Assembly: GCA_947494205.1 (NCBI GenBank)
Contig: CANLUH010000003.1
Location: 186,001 to 250,000, forward strand
Source of the DNA: an uncultured Flavobacteriaceae bacterium
GTDB taxonomy: Bacteria; Bacteroidota; Bacteroidia; Flavobacteriales; Flavobacteriaceae
Reading direction: 5' to 3'
DNA length: 64,000 nucleotides
Below the pieces are notes generated by a model. That model was not told where the DNA came from, did not search any database, and saw only the letters and a list, made by a program, of their open reading frames with translations. Position 1 is the stretch's first letter. The number at the start of each line of letters is the position of its first letter. Of this stretch, positions 43,814 to 52,102 are shown in pieces. Both the position numbers and the translations under genes were made by a program.

Positions 43814-44962
43814 TTAAACAAAGGTACTAAGTATGCTTAAAACGGTAGTAATTTCTGCTTCAGAATTATAACTGTGTAAACAAAAACGTAGGCGTTCTTG
43901 TTCTTTTGGTACCGTTGGCGATAGTATAGGCTTTACATTAAAGCCTGCATTTTGAATATTCCTTGCTATTGTTTTAACAGTAATATTACCTGGAATAATA
44001 CAACATTGTATGGCAGAGTCACTGTCTATAAAATGCTGTTGTAATTGTAGTGTTTGTAATTGCGATTTAAAAAACGAAATATTGCGTTGTAATGTCGCAA
44101 TAGCATCGGTTTCTAAAAGTAAATTGTACGCTAATTTTATGGTTGCTACAGAATGTGGTGGCAATCCTGAGGTGTAAATTAAAGACCGTGAAAAATTGGT
44201 TAAATAATCTTTTAAAAGTGTACTACTTAAAATTGCTGCACCGTGGCAACCTAGCGCTTTTCCGAAGGTTATAATTCTGGCAAAAACTTGTGTTTCTATA
44301 TTTAGTTGTTGCGTTAAACCCACACCATAATCTCCAAAAACGCCAATGGCATGCGCTTCGTCTACAATTAAATAGTAATTGTTGGAGGTGCAGAAATTGG
44401 CCAAAGCTTTTAGGTTTGGTGTATCTCCATCCATTGAGAATACAGATTCTGTGACGATGTAAATGGTAGCACCTTCTGGACTTCGACTGCGCTCCGCCTG
44501 ACATTTTGTATTTAAATGGTCTAAATCGTTATGTTTAAATTTATAACTTTTAGCATTACTCATGGTTATGCCATCTCTAATAGAGGCATGAATATATTCG
44601 TCGTAAAATATAATATCACCACGTTGTGGCACACTAGAAAAGAAGCCTAAATTGGCATCGTACCCAGAGTTAAATAACAGCGCATTTTCACTATTATGAA
44701 AGTTAGAAATCTGTTTTTCTACTGTATTGTATAAGGTGTGGTTTCCTGTTAATAAACGTGAACCGGTTGCACCATTTTGCGTTAGTTTTTGTGCTACTAA
44801 ATACTTGTGGGTGTCTTTAAAAAGTGTTTCGTTTTTAGAAAAACCAATGTAATCGTTAGAAGAGAAGTCTACCAAACCACTTGGCGTACCTAGTTGTCGT
44901 AATACATTATCTGTTTTACGCTTGTCTAGTTTTTGTTGTAGTTTTTTTGGAAAACTCTTCAT
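43814..44962 (-). CDS. bioF: 8-amino-7-oxononanoate synthase
   Basis: 382 residues from the ATG at 44962; the longer ORF begins at TTG. Alpha-oxoamine synthase fold with GATGSRLLTGNH, DEAHAIGVFG and the PLP lysine K235 in ITFGKALGCHG. It condenses a pimeloyl thioester with alanine. Residues ~154-163 (CQAERSRSPE) interrupt an otherwise conserved region just before ATIYIVTESVFSMDGD. They are encoded by a palindrome-type repeat read in frame. The insertion lies in a surface-type loop and the motifs on both sides are intact, so the enzyme may still work. A TATATTTG box ends 4 nt before the ATG. Confidence 0.92.
   Translation of the reverse strand: MKSFPKKLQQKLDKRKTDNVLRQLGTPSGLVDFSSNDYIGFSKNETLFKDTHKYLVAQKLTQNGATGSRLLTGNHTLYNTVEKQISNFHNSENALLFNSGYDANLGFFSSVPQRGDIIFYDEYIHASIRDGITMSNAKSYKFKHNDLDHLNTKCQAERSRSPEGATIYIVTESVFSMDGDTPNLKALANFCTSNNYYLIVDEAHAIGVFGDYGVGLTQQLNIETQVFARIITFGKALGCHGAAILSSTLLKDYLTNFSRSLIYTSGLPPHSVATIKLAYNLLLETDAIATLQRNISFFKSQLQTLQLQQHFIDSDSAIQCCIIPGNITVKTIARNIQNAGFNVKPILSPTVPKEQERLRFCLHSYNSEAEITTVLSILSTFV
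44474..44503. repeat. Palindromic repeat inserted in frame within bioF
   Basis: The 30 bp contain CTTCGACTGCGCTCCGCCTG, a member of the CTTCGACT...CTCAGG repeat family, and are GC-rich against the surrounding AT-rich gene. They encode CQAERSRSPE on the minus strand. Confidence 0.7.
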
Positions 44963-44980
44963 AGAGCAAATATACAATTA

Positions 44981-45844
44981 CTAAGTGTTTTTTTTACTCC
45001 GTATACTTTCAATGATAACTGTACTAATAATTAATAAACCGCCGAAAAAAGTATTCCAAGTGGGAATTTCTTTTAAAAATAAATAAGCGAGTATTATAGC
45101 ATAAATAGGCTGCATACTACTTATAATACTAGCAGTACTCGCCGAGAAGTATTTTAGACTTTTTACAAATAAAGTATGGCCAATAGCTGTGGTTAGTAAC
45201 GCCAATAGTATAACATAAGGAAACTGTGTTTCTATGTTTGCACTACCGTAATAAAATAAAAAAGGAGTTAAGGCAATGGTTACAAATACTAATTGATAAA
45301 ACATAAGCATAGTACCATTATAATGAGGAATTTGTTGTTTTAAAATTAACGTTCTTAAAGCATACAATACAGCAGAGAGCAAACCAAAAAGAATACCTTT
45401 TACATATGTATTCTGGTAATTTAACTCGGGGACTAATATATAAATACCTAATAATACTAATACCCCTAATACTATATGAATAGGATTTAGCTTCGTTTTA
45501 ATAAATAAAGGTTCTAATAATGCTGTTATAATAGGGAATGTATAAAGCGATAAAATACCTAGTGCAACATTAGAGAGTTTTAATGCATAGAAATACGTAA
45601 CCCAGTGTGCTGCTAAAAATAAAGCGCTAAGTATAAAACTAAACGTATCTTTTTTAGAATGTAATTTTAAGCTAATGTTCTTGTATTTACAGTACCCTAA
45701 TAAAATTAACATTGCTAAAGCAGCGCGCCACCAAACGGTAACAGGTGGAGGCATAGCTATAAATTTACCTAACACACCAGAAGTGCTAATAAATATGGTG
45801 GCTAAACTTAACTCTAATAATTGTTTAAGGTGTTGGTTTTTCAT
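44981..45844 (-). CDS. EamA/DMT-family transporter
   Basis: 287 residues with about ten hydrophobic segments and two EamA repeats (the first around residues 10-135, the second around 145-280, each ending with a long hydrophobic helix, e.g. LGVLVLLGIYILV and FGGLLIISTVIIES). DMT proteins export metabolites such as amino acids, but YigM, an E. coli biotin importer, is also in this superfamily. It precedes bioF by 18 bp on the same strand, so a link to biotin or its precursors is a hypothesis. Start overlaps the upstream gene by 4 nt. Confidence 0.85.
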   Translation of the reverse strand: MKNQHLKQLLELSLATIFISTSGVLGKFIAMPPPVTVWWRAALAMLILLGYCKYKNISLKLHSKKDTFSFILSALFLAAHWVTYFYALKLSNVALGILSLYTFPIITALLEPLFIKTKLNPIHIVLGVLVLLGIYILVPELNYQNTYVKGILFGLLSAVLYALRTLILKQQIPHYNGTMLMFYQLVFVTIALTPFLFYYGSANIETQFPYVILLALLTTAIGHTLFVKSLKYFSASTASIISSMQPIYAIILAYLFLKEIPTWNTFFGGLLIISTVIIESIRSKKNT

Positions 45845-46380
45845 TTAGTCTGTTCGGCTTTTAGAGCCTCTTTATCTATCCACTTAAAATCATCGCGAAT
45901 GGTTGCATCTAATAAATCTATATTTAATGCTTCAGATAAATCATAAGCTACGGTAATAGCGTCTTCGAAGTTATTTCTTGTGTACAATTCAAAATGTTTG
46001 TTTTTATCGTACCAAAGATTAACTTCAAATTGTTCATCTGTAGCCTTGGAAGCGTCATAGAATATAGAAACGTATTCGTAATTATGAATGGTTTTCCACT
46101 TACCGAATTTTAAAAAACCAATTTCGGTACTCGGCTTAAATCGAGAGTTTTCTAAATCTATATAAATTCGTTTTTGAGATGAAAAATAGGTTCCTAAAAG
46201 GATTAAGACTGCTAAGGTTTGAAAATTTACAGATAAATTTCTTAAGTATTCATTAGTCCAATTAAAATTGCTCATATCTACAATTAACAAGAAAATTGCA
46301 GTAGTGAAAAGAACGGCAGCGATAGGTAATTGCCAATACGGGCGATTAGTCTCAGAAACGATAATATTGGTGTCTTTCAT
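45841..46380 (-). CDS. Hypothetical membrane protein with two transmembrane helices
   Basis: 179 residues. Two hydrophobic segments at ~18-35 and ~55-67 (IAAVLFTTAIFLLIVDM, FQTLAVLILLGTYF) are followed by a ~110-residue cytosolic domain with beta strands and a Glu/Lys-rich C-terminus. It resembles small PH-like membrane proteins in layout but I cannot assign a family. Its stop overlaps the EamA start by 4 nt, so it probably leads the minus-strand bio transcription unit. Divergent from the DUF2975 cassette. Confidence 0.65.
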   Translation of the reverse strand: MKDTNIIVSETNRPYWQLPIAAVLFTTAIFLLIVDMSNFNWTNEYLRNLSVNFQTLAVLILLGTYFSSQKRIYIDLENSRFKPSTEIGFLKFGKWKTIHNYEYVSIFYDASKATDEQFEVNLWYDKNKHFELYTRNNFEDAITVAYDLSEALNIDLLDATIRDDFKWIDKEALKAEQTK

Positions 46381-46448
46381 TATTCAAATATAACTAATGC
46401 TTTTATAAGCCTAAAAGATTTTTAATTTACTTTTTTCAATAAAAAATT

Positions 46449-46476
46449 ATTGTTTTTCAATAATTTTAATATATTT
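46449..46476 (+). promoter_or_regulatory. Promoter of the DUF2975 cassette
   Basis: TTG at 46449-46451, a 17-nt spacer and TATATTTG at 46469-46476, 36 nt before the first ATG. Fits the Bacteroidota -33/-7 consensus. Confidence 0.55.
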
Positions 46477-46512
46477 GTTATCGTTAAACAATAATAAAAT
46501 AATTTTTTAGAT

Positions 46513-47019
46513 ATGAAAACAGCCAATAGGTTAAAGTTACTAATAGATGTTTTTAGTATACTATTTATTATAATACTTGTAGGAATGCTTACAAGTAATT
46601 ATCCCTTCTTTTTTAAAGCTTATAATTGGAATGCTTTAAAACACACTCCCGTGTTTAGCTTTACTTTAATATATGTATTCCTTATACTAAAAAGCATTCT
46701 AACTATATTTGGTATTTTATATTTGCGTAAGGCTATTAAAGCTATTTTAATTAAAGAATATTTTTCGATTCAGGTTACTAAAAACTTAAAAAAAGCTGGA
46801 CATATTTTCGTTGCTGTTGGAGCAGGATATATAACAGTTTTTATAGTAGGTTTATTAAGAATACACAATGTCTTACAGTTTCGTTTAGAGTTTTTTCAAA
46901 TAGAATCAGTAGTAACTTTGGGGTTATTTGTAGTTATTATAGGTTTATTTTTTATACTTATAAGTTACCTTTTTACTCAAGCAAGAAGTCTTAAACAAGA
47001 AAACGAATTAACAATATAA
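46513..47019 (+). CDS. DUF2975 membrane protein, copy 1
   Basis: 168 residues with four transmembrane segments (~13-30, ~52-73, ~93-113, ~135-158) and a cytosolic tail. The last residues are QENELTI, shared by all four copies. DUF2975 proteins are small integral membrane proteins that, in many Gram-positive and Bacteroidota genomes, sit beside a small Xre-type regulator. The next ATG is 2 bp after the stop. A TTG-N17-TATATTTG promoter lies upstream. Confidence 0.8.
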   Translation: MKTANRLKLLIDVFSILFIIILVGMLTSNYPFFFKAYNWNALKHTPVFSFTLIYVFLILKSILTIFGILYLRKAIKAILIKEYFSIQVTKNLKKAGHIFVAVGAGYITVFIVGLLRIHNVLQFRLEFFQIESVVTLGLFVVIIGLFFILISYLFTQARSLKQENELTI

Positions 47020-47021
47020 TT

Positions 47022-47531
47022 ATGAAAAAACTTAATATTTTAAAAAGACTAATAGATGTCTTCTGGATTATGCTTTGCATTTTATCATTTGCTCTATTTT
47101 TATTTACTATTGCTTATCTAGTTTTTGGAGATTCTATTGTTGGGTTTCTTATTGAAAGAGCTGAACTTCAAATAGGGAATGTTTCTATAGTTAAAGTTAT
47201 AACTTTATCATTTTTCTTTCTAATATCATTAACAATTGCACATGTACTTTATTTATTTAAAAAAGCATTAGAGGCTTTTCAAAAACAGAATCCATTTAGT
47301 AATATAGTAGTGGCAAATTTTAACAAAATTGGAAAACTATTAATAGTTGTTGGGATTGTTCCTGGACTATTTTTCTTTGTACTTAGTTTATTTCCTATAT
47401 CTGATGTTGAATTTTTTGTTGAATTTGGTTCGAATTTAATAACGATCTGTATGGGGCTATTCTTTATCGTATTGAGTGAAGTTTTTAAAGTAGCTAAAAT
47501 GGTAAAAGAAGAAAACGAATTAACAATATAA
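47022..47531 (+). CDS. DUF2975 membrane protein, copy 2
   Basis: 169 residues, same four-helix layout. The loop between helices 2 and 3 keeps the pattern FKKALEAFQKQNPFS, where DUF2975 proteins have a conserved F/NPF-type motif. It ends EENELTI. Sequence identity to copy 1 is low except for the loop and tail, so these are old duplicates under constraint at the C-terminus. Gap to copy 3 is 2 bp. Confidence 0.8.
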   Translation: MKKLNILKRLIDVFWIMLCILSFALFLFTIAYLVFGDSIVGFLIERAELQIGNVSIVKVITLSFFFLISLTIAHVLYLFKKALEAFQKQNPFSNIVVANFNKIGKLLIVVGIVPGLFFFVLSLFPISDVEFFVEFGSNLITICMGLFFIVLSEVFKVAKMVKEENELTI

Positions 47532-47533
47532 TT

Positions 47534-48001
47534 ATGAAAAAAATAAAAATATTAAGAGCTATTATTTTAGTATTATTAACATTACAATTATTAAGCTTTG
47601 TCATGGGGTTTGTACAATATAATGAGTTTGAACAATTACATGAAACACTAATTTTTGGCAAGTTTAATTTTGTTATTCATTCAATCTTGTCATTATGTAC
47701 AATTGCGGGTTTGTTCTTTTTAGTTTTTGCCTTAAACGCAGTTATAAAGAAAGATTTCTTTGTGACTATAGCTACTAAACGATTTAAAATAGCTGGTCTA
47801 TTTCTTTTTATGGTTGGGTTAGGACAAATAGTATTTAATAGTGCTGTTTTAATTAAGGAAACGAATCTAAAAAATGAATACTTTTTTACTGGAATAGAAA
47901 AGGCATTTATTTTAATTGTAATAGCTTTTGGGCTATTTGTAGTTGCAGAATTAATACAGAACGGAAGTGTTTTAAAACAAGAAAACGAACTAACAATATA
48001 A
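47534..48001 (+). CDS. DUF2975 membrane protein, copy 3
   Basis: 155 residues with four hydrophobic segments and the loop sequence VFALNAVIKKDFFVTIATKR before helix 3. It ends KQENELTI exactly like copy 1. The charged cytosolic tail is short (about 12 residues after the last helix). Gap to copy 4 is 2 bp, so the cassette is a single operon. Confidence 0.8.
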   Translation: MKKIKILRAIILVLLTLQLLSFVMGFVQYNEFEQLHETLIFGKFNFVIHSILSLCTIAGLFFLVFALNAVIKKDFFVTIATKRFKIAGLFLFMVGLGQIVFNSAVLIKETNLKNEYFFTGIEKAFILIVIAFGLFVVAELIQNGSVLKQENELTI

Positions 48002-48003
48002 GT

Positions 48004-48459
48004 ATGAAAACTATAAAATTAAGAATGTTTGGTAAGTATTCTGTATCATCACTATTTTTTTGGAGTTTTATTTTATGCTTTATATTAACAACTCCATTAT
48101 TTATAGCAATGCCTTTTTCGGGGCTTTTAAGAGCATTTTTTGGGTTATTGTCGTTTGCTCAAATTGCACTTTTTTTTACCCCTAAAGTGATTTTCTTTTA
48201 TTTGCTAATTTTAATATTTAAGTCTTTTAAAACAGAAACGATATTTACAAAAAAAACGATTAATTATTTACATTTATTTGCAGGCATTAATTTTATAATA
48301 GCATTACTAATTATTGTATCTACAAAATTAGATATCTATTGGGTTAAAGAAATGATTCCCATATTTCCTTTTGTTATTTTAGGTATATTTTCTGCATTTA
48401 TTGCAGCCATTTTTAAACAAGGTTTTCAGATTCAACAAGAAAACGAACTAACAATATAA
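48004..48459 (+). CDS. DUF2975 membrane protein, copy 4
   Basis: 151 residues, four hydrophobic segments. It is the most diverged copy, with a longer hydrophobic loop after helix 1 (MPFSGLLRAFFGLLSFAQIA). It ends QQENELTI. The small Xre regulator starts 2 bp after its stop. The shared tail next to the regulator suggests a common partner that binds it, most simply the regulator itself. Confidence 0.8.
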   Translation: MKTIKLRMFGKYSVSSLFFWSFILCFILTTPLFIAMPFSGLLRAFFGLLSFAQIALFFTPKVIFFYLLILIFKSFKTETIFTKKTINYLHLFAGINFIIALLIIVSTKLDIYWVKEMIPIFPFVILGIFSAFIAAIFKQGFQIQQENELTI

Positions 48460-48461
48460 TC

Positions 48462-48668
48462 ATGTCAATAATTGTGAACTTAGATGTCATGCTTGCCAAA
48501 CGCAAGATGAAAAGCAAAGATCTAGCAGAGATTATTGGCATTACTACAGCTAATTTGTCTATACTAAAGTCAGGTAAGGCAAAAGCAGTACGATTTTCTA
48601 CATTAGAAGCTATTTGTAAAGCCTTAGAATGTCAACCAAGTGATATTTTAGAATATGTTGAAGACTAA
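48462..48668 (+). CDS. Small Xre/YozG-type helix-turn-helix regulator
   Basis: 68 residues, essentially one HTH domain. MLAKRKMKSKDLAEIIGITT forms the first two helices, then NLSILKSGKAKAVRFSTLEA and CQPSDILEYVED. This matches YozG-like regulators that accompany DUF2975 proteins. It probably controls the cassette. Its last 14 bases overlap the start of the GNAT gene. Confidence 0.9.
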   Translation: MSIIVNLDVMLAKRKMKSKDLAEIIGITTANLSILKSGKAKAVRFSTLEAICKALECQPSDILEYVED

Positions 48669-49203
48669 CATTACATACCATAGAGCAGAAACTACTGAAG
48701 ATTTAAAAGCTATTTTAAAACTTCAAAAAAACAATTTACCCAATGCACTTACAGAACATGAAAAAAAGAAAGAAGGATTTTTAACTGTACAGCATGATTT
48801 TGAGTTATTAAAGCGAATGAATGTAGCCTGTGCGCATTGCATTGCTAAACATGGAGATGAAGTTGTAGGTTATGCATTATCTATGTTGCCTAGTTTTAAA
48901 AACGAATTACCTTTACTAATCTCAATGTTTGATGAGGTGGAAAGTATAGTGCCAAAATCGACCCGTTATATAGTAATGGGACAAATTTGTGTCGCTAAAA
49001 GTATGAGAGGTCAAGGTGTTTTTAGAGGCTTGTACAATTACATGGCTCAAGAGCTTAAAACCAATTTCGATGCGATTATAACAGAAGTCGATGCGGCAAA
49101 TACAAGATCATCTAACGCACATAAAGCCGTTGGTTTTGAGCTACTGAAAGCGCATGAAGCAAACAATAGACTTTGGGAATTAATTATTTTAAAAACTAAA
49201 TAA
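48655..49203 (+). CDS. GNAT-family N-acetyltransferase
   Basis: 182 residues. The acetyl-CoA-binding block is IVMGQICVAKSMRGQGVFRG (around residues 102-121, with the R-G-Q-G-V-F-R-G form of the GNAT motif). C-terminal DAANTRSSNAHKAVGFELL is the usual end of the fold. It begins inside the end of the regulator gene, so it may be translationally coupled to the cassette. Substrate unknown. Confidence 0.85.
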   Translation: MLKTNITYHRAETTEDLKAILKLQKNNLPNALTEHEKKKEGFLTVQHDFELLKRMNVACAHCIAKHGDEVVGYALSMLPSFKNELPLLISMFDEVESIVPKSTRYIVMGQICVAKSMRGQGVFRGLYNYMAQELKTNFDAIITEVDAANTRSSNAHKAVGFELLKAHEANNRLWELIILKTK

Positions 49204-49234
49204 CCAAAATCATTTTCTCGTATCTTTACAGTCT

Positions 49235-50494
49235 ATGTTTGCATTAGTTGATTGTAATAATTTTTATGCTTCATGCGAACGTGCTTTTAACCCAAACTTA
49301 CAAGGAAAACCAGTAGCTATTTTAAGTAATAACGATGGTTGCGTAATATCACGAAGCGATGAAGCAAAAGCTATTGGCTTGCCAATGGGCGCACCTATTT
49401 TTAAATGGGAAGCCTTTTGCAAGACCAATAATATACATGTGCTGTCTTCTAATTATCCTTTATATGGAGATATGAGTAGTCGGGTCATGTCTATACTATC
49501 GCAGTTTACACCAGACGTAGAGTTATACAGTATAGACGAGTCATTTATAGAATTTAAAAACTTTAAAACCGATTTTAATTACAACGACTACGGCTTTCAA
49601 ATAAGAACACGAGTTTTAAAATGGACAGGCATACCAACATCGGTTGGGATTGCACCAACCAAAGCACTGTCTAAAGTAGCCAACAAGATAGCACGAAAGT
49701 TCCCCAATGAAACCAAAGGCGTATATGTTATAGATTCTGAAGAGAAACGCATAAAAGCTTTAAAATGGATTAAAATTGAAGATGTTTGGGGTATTGGTAG
49801 ACGTTTGGCAGAACGTTTAAAGATGAAAGGTTGTAAAACAGCTTTCGATTTTACAGCGTTACCTGATGCTTGGGTAAAACAAAACTTCTCGGTTATAGAA
49901 GCACGATTAAAACGCGATTTAGAAGGTATCCCCACATTGCAATTAGACGAGCATAAAGATCGTAAAATGATTGCCACTACGCGAAGTTTTGAGTACACCT
50001 ATTCCGATATCGATAATATAAAAGAACGCATTTCTACATTTGCCTCTAGTTGTGCCGAAAAACTTAGAAAACAAAATTCTAGTTGCTACGTTATTATAGT
50101 AACATTACGTAGCGATAGACATAAAAAAGGAGCAGAGCAACACAGGGTAAGTACTAGTGTTAATTTAACCTATCCTACAAACTCCTCGTTAATTATAAGT
50201 AATTATGCTATTAGCGCAGTAATGTCTATATTTAAAGAAGGAATAAAATATAAGCGGGCAGGTGTTATTGTAACAGGATTGGTACCAACAGATAATTATC
50301 AATTAAATATGTTTCACGAAGAAAACCCGAAACATAAACCCTTAATGGCCTCTATAGATAGTTTAAACACTAAATATGGAAGCAATAAAATAAAATTAGG
50401 AAGCCAAGATTTACAGCGCACCTGGAAAATGCGGCAAGAGCGTTTATCGCCAAGATATACCACTAATATTAACGATATTATAGTTGTGAAATGA
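49235..50494 (+). CDS. umuC: Y-family DNA polymerase V catalytic subunit UmuC
   Basis: 419 residues. The N-terminal catalytic block FALVDCNNFYASCERAF and the YSIDESFIEF motif supply the metal-binding acidic residues. HhH, thumb and little-finger domains follow, with the C-terminal QDLQRTWKMRQERLSPRYTT typical of UmuC. It performs translesion synthesis with UmuD'. A TATCTTTA box lies 7-14 bases before the ATG. It comes before umuD, the reverse of the E. coli order, with a 4-base overlap (ATGA). Confidence 0.94.
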   Translation: MFALVDCNNFYASCERAFNPNLQGKPVAILSNNDGCVISRSDEAKAIGLPMGAPIFKWEAFCKTNNIHVLSSNYPLYGDMSSRVMSILSQFTPDVELYSIDESFIEFKNFKTDFNYNDYGFQIRTRVLKWTGIPTSVGIAPTKALSKVANKIARKFPNETKGVYVIDSEEKRIKALKWIKIEDVWGIGRRLAERLKMKGCKTAFDFTALPDAWVKQNFSVIEARLKRDLEGIPTLQLDEHKDRKMIATTRSFEYTYSDIDNIKERISTFASSCAEKLRKQNSSCYVIIVTLRSDRHKKGAEQHRVSTSVNLTYPTNSSLIISNYAISAVMSIFKEGIKYKRAGVIVTGLVPTDNYQLNMFHEENPKHKPLMASIDSLNTKYGSNKIKLGSQDLQRTWKMRQERLSPRYTTNINDIIVVK

Positions 50495-50931
50495 TAGTAC
50501 ATAAATCAGGAAGTTTAACCTTCTTTACACCAGAAACAGTAGACGATGCAGCAGCACAGTTTTTCGATACAGGAATCTCGGCTGGGTTTCCATCGCCAGC
50601 AGACGATTTTAAAGAGCAACGTTTATCTTTAGACGAAGAACTAGTAAAAAATAAAGAAGCCACGTTTTATGCTAGAGTTAGCGGACAATCTATGATTGGT
50701 GCTGGACTAGAAGATAACGACCTATTAGTAATAGATCGTAGCCTAGAACCTAGTAATAACAAAATAGCTGTTTGCTTTTTAGATGGAGAATTTACAGTAA
50801 AACGATTACGAGTAGATAATGAAGAGGTGTGGTTACAACCAGAAAACCCTAACTATCCCATTATTAAAATTACCGAAGACAATAACTTCCTTATTTGGGG
50901 CATCGTTACTAATGTGATTAAAAAAGTATAA
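50491..50931 (+). CDS. umuD: UmuD, S24/LexA-family autoprotease
   Basis: 146 residues, close to E. coli UmuD (139). The cleavage site A31-G32 (ISAGFPSPADDF), the serine S67 in VSGQSMIGAG and the lysine K104 in FTVKRLRV are intact. RecA-stimulated self-cleavage yields UmuD' for polymerase V. Translation is coupled to umuC by a 4-nt overlap. The following AraC regulator starts 5 bp after its stop but is probably unrelated. Confidence 0.94.
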   Translation: MIVHKSGSLTFFTPETVDDAAAQFFDTGISAGFPSPADDFKEQRLSLDEELVKNKEATFYARVSGQSMIGAGLEDNDLLVIDRSLEPSNNKIAVCFLDGEFTVKRLRVDNEEVWLQPENPNYPIIKITEDNNFLIWGIVTNVIKKV

Positions 50932-50936
50932 TTGTC

Positions 50937-51986
50937 ATGGAGTTTAATAACCCGCTGGTATTTTTTATTTCCGCTATCGGCGTCTTTAATGGCTTTTTAG
51001 CCAGTTTCTATTTCCTGTTTTTTAGTAAGCAAAAACGTGTACAGAATTTATTTTTAGGACTGTTATTACTATTTTTAAGTCTACGCATAGGGAAATCTGT
51101 CTATTCTATATTTACAGCACGAGACGCACGCGATTTATTAATACTTCAAATAGGATTATCTGCCTGTTTTTTAATTGGTAGTGCATTATTTTACTATATA
51201 AAATCGTCTATAGAAAACACTAAAGTTATTCCGCGTGCATGGAAAATACATTTTGCAGTAGCGGCTATTTTAATAATAACAGTAGGTATTATAAAACCCT
51301 ATCGTATTTATCCAGAAGTATGGAGTAACTATATTGTGTATTCAATTTATACCGTTTGGGGAGTTTATATACTCGCTTCGGGAGTATTACTAAAAACGAT
51401 TTTTAAAAAAGCAGTTAGCAAAGGTCAACAATGCACGACTTCGGAGTTGTGGTTAGTTGCCGTTTTTATAGGGAACTTATTAATATATTCTGCCTATATA
51501 ATAGGTTACTTCTATCTATATTTAATAGGAACCGTTACGTTTTCTATTGTGTTTTATGCTTTGCTAATTTTCTTATTATTTAAGAAAAACAGAGAGAGTA
51601 TATTTCAAGATATTCCAGAAAAATATGCCTTAAAAAAGATTGAAAATAATGAAGCTGAACAATTAAAAGTACAATTATATAAAGCCATGCAAGATGAGCA
51701 GTTTCATAAAAACACAGATGTTAAATTGAAAGATATTGCTGAAGCATTACATATCTCCCCACATAAATTATCTCAATTATTAAATGATAACCTTGGCAAA
51801 AGCTTTGCAGCGTTTATAAATGAACAACGTATAGAAGATGCCAAACAATTATTAATAGAAAATAATCAATTTACATTAGAAGCTATTGGTTTTGAAGCAG
51901 GATTCTCTTCAAAATCAAGTTTTTATGCTACGTTTAAAAAAGTGGTAGGTCAAACGCCTTCCGAGTTTAAAAAGCAATATGCCTAA
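50937..51986 (+). CDS. AraC-family regulator with a seven-helix membrane sensor domain
   Basis: 349 residues. About seven hydrophobic segments fill residues ~8-215, then a cytosolic linker and a C-terminal AraC domain (~245-349, ending with DIAEALHISPHKLSQLLNDN and EAIGFEAGFSSKSSFYATFK). Such membrane-bound AraC proteins in Bacteroidota sense extracellular or membrane signals. The genes starting 117 bp downstream (NTF2-like and DUF5916) are candidate targets, by position only. Confidence 0.88.
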   Translation: MEFNNPLVFFISAIGVFNGFLASFYFLFFSKQKRVQNLFLGLLLLFLSLRIGKSVYSIFTARDARDLLILQIGLSACFLIGSALFYYIKSSIENTKVIPRAWKIHFAVAAILIITVGIIKPYRIYPEVWSNYIVYSIYTVWGVYILASGVLLKTIFKKAVSKGQQCTTSELWLVAVFIGNLLIYSAYIIGYFYLYLIGTVTFSIVFYALLIFLLFKKNRESIFQDIPEKYALKKIENNEAEQLKVQLYKAMQDEQFHKNTDVKLKDIAEALHISPHKLSQLLNDNLGKSFAAFINEQRIEDAKQLLIENNQFTLEAIGFEAGFSSKSSFYATFKKVVGQTPSEFKKQYA

Positions 51987-52102
51987 GTAAATTACTCCAA
52001 AATTATAATTCTGGACACTTCAATTATAAGCTAACACGCTAATTTTAGCTTGTTTTTTCATGTTTGTATTAAATGAAATAAAAACATTAATACAAATTCA
52101 TC

